Shown in pieces: positions 6,466 to 7,148 of a stretch of 7,148 nt of DNA; within the stretch, counting starts at the first letter, position 1, and the number at the start of each line of letters is the position of its first letter. Under the pieces are notes generated by a model. That model saw only the letters and a program-made list of their open reading frames with translations, did no database searches and was not told the DNA's origin. The stretch covers positions 1-7,148 of the forward strand of contig JAUUYD010000121.1 of the NCBI GenBank assembly GCA_030590585.1, given 5' to 3'. Source of the DNA: Spirochaeta sp. (GTDB lineage: Bacteria > Spirochaetota > Spirochaetia > Spirochaetales_E > Spirochaetaceae_B). The translations under genes and the position numbers were made by a program.

Positions 6466-7020
6466 ATGGCCAACAACAACGAAATCGTCAATGGGTTCGA
6501 CATCGAGAAAGACGACAGTCTTAAAATTCGATTACAGAAAATCGATTCGGTTAAGGGATGTCTTGTTCTTTACCTGACCGGTTATATCGATACATACAAC
6601 TCCAACCTCTTTCAAAAACGGGTAACAAAGGCTATAGAAGCCGGTTACAGCAGGCTGATCTTCCATTGCGGCAGCCTTACATACGTTTCCAGTACGGGAA
6701 TTGGGTCGTTTACCCATTTCCTGAAAGCTGTAAAGCCCAGAAGCGGAGATCTTGTTCTTCTGGAGATTCAGCCAAAAGTATATGAGGTTTTTCAACTTCT
6801 CGGATTCAGTCAGTTTTTCAACATCAAGGACAATCTTGATGAGGCTGTTTCGTTCTTCGGGTCCGAAGGCGAGCTGAAAGCTGATGATGTTTTTCCGAAA
6901 ATCTTCCGCTGCCCTATCTGTTCGAAGAAACTGAAAGCCACAAAAGCCGGAAGATTCCGCTGCAGTGAATGTAAAACAATACTGGCGATTGATAATTCAG
7001 GGCAGGTTTTCCTGGGATAA
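6466..7020 (+). CDS. STAS-domain protein (anti-sigma-factor-antagonist type) with C-terminal zinc ribbon
   Basis: A 184-residue protein if started at 6466. Residues about 18-125 form a STAS domain, the fold of SpoIIAA/RsbV proteins that bind anti-sigma kinases and are switched by serine phosphorylation. The motif YVSSTGIGSF at 73-82 lines up with the phospho-serine loop (usual DSTGLG or DSSGLG). Ser76 would be the target and Ser75 replaces the usual aspartate. The C-terminus has CPIC (149-152) and CSEC (166-169), a four-cysteine zinc ribbon that simple SpoIIAA proteins lack. The start at 6466 has GAAAGG five bases upstream and follows a near-consensus promoter. The frame is open back to an ATG at 6361, which would add 35 residues but lacks a ribosome binding site and would span the promoter. 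No partner kinase or sigma factor gene is in the window, so the regulated process is unknown. Confidence 0.85.
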   Translation: MANNNEIVNGFDIEKDDSLKIRLQKIDSVKGCLVLYLTGYIDTYNSNLFQKRVTKAIEAGYSRLIFHCGSLTYVSSTGIGSFTHFLKAVKPRSGDLVLLEIQPKVYEVFQLLGFSQFFNIKDNLDEAVSFFGSEGELKADDVFPKIFRCPICSKKLKATKAGRFRCSECKTILAIDNSGQVFLG

Positions 7021-7031
7021 TGAATGGTATC

Positions 7032-7146
7032 ATACCCCAGGGCCTGGTCGTTGCTTCGCAACTGCTCGGCCATGCATCCTGTGTCAGAGCCCTGGACCCG
7101 GAGTCGCTCAAGCGACTCCCTATTCCGCGGCAGAGCCGCGGGGTAT
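7032..7146. repeat. Palindrome-dense element with nested inverted repeats
   Basis: The last 128 bases hold no gene but many perfect dyads. ATACCCC (7032-7038) is inverted at 7140-7146 and could close the whole element. CCAGGGC (7037-7043) pairs with GCCCTGG (7089-7095). Local hairpins are GTTGC-TTC-GCAAC (7050-7062), a 9-bp stem GGAGTCGCT/AGCGACTCC around two bases (7100-7119), and CCGCGGC-AGA-GCCGCGG (7125-7141). Several pairings compete, so either a branched RNA or alternative folds are possible. It starts about a dozen bases after the STAS stop codon. There is no T-run typical of an intrinsic terminator, but the hairpins could still end or protect that transcript. The composition suggests a dispersed palindromic repeat of REP/BIME style. 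It may extend beyond the window. Confidence 0.65.
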
Positions 7147-7148
7147 TA

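Overview
The window looks like ordinary chromosomal sequence of a free-living spirochaete-type bacterium (Spirochaetota, perhaps the Spirochaeta/Sediminispirochaeta side). This is an inference from gene style and combination: a MinD/ParA-like ATPase, a C-terminal processing protease, a WecG-like protein with an aberrant active site, and a STAS protein with a zinc ribbon, in DNA of roughly balanced base composition. No rRNA, tRNA, CRISPR, transposase or phage gene is visible, and no gene-free stretch exceeds about 200 bp.

Layout. (1) 1-553, minus strand: 5' part of a MinD/ParA-family ATPase that runs off the left edge. (2) 554-739: divergent intergenic region with a 9-bp inverted repeat and a sigma-70-like promoter reading right. 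(3) 740-4042, plus strand: a tightly packed four-gene operon (S41 protease, YjbQ family, rsmE, WecG/TagA/CpsF-like) in which every junction overlaps. A small FxsA-like membrane protein follows at 4103-4585. (4) 4681-5823, plus strand: a sigma-54 activator-type AAA+ protein with a pseudo-receiver and no C-terminal helix-turn-helix. (5) 5817-6266, minus strand: an unrecognised exported protein whose 3' end overlaps the activator gene by 7 bp. (6) 6267-6465: divergent promoters. (7) 6466-7020, plus strand: STAS domain plus four-cysteine zinc ribbon. The strong promoter inside the upstream part of this reading frame argues for a start at 6466 rather than 6361. (8) 7021-7148: a gene-free tail packed with perfect inverted repeats, probably the edge of a palindromic intergenic repeat or a structured RNA element.

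How the genes may work together. The overlapping operon implies translational coupling of envelope proteolysis, a YjbQ protein, ribosomal RNA methylation and a glycosyltransferase-fold protein. This looks like conserved housekeeping packaging rather than one pathway. The right half holds regulatory proteins (HTH-less activator, STAS protein) beside a secreted protein of unknown role. The items most worth following up are the HTH-less activator with a degenerate receiver, the WecG-like protein lacking the family's active-site residues, the shared ACTTTACGT motif upstream of two transcription units, and the palindrome-dense right end.
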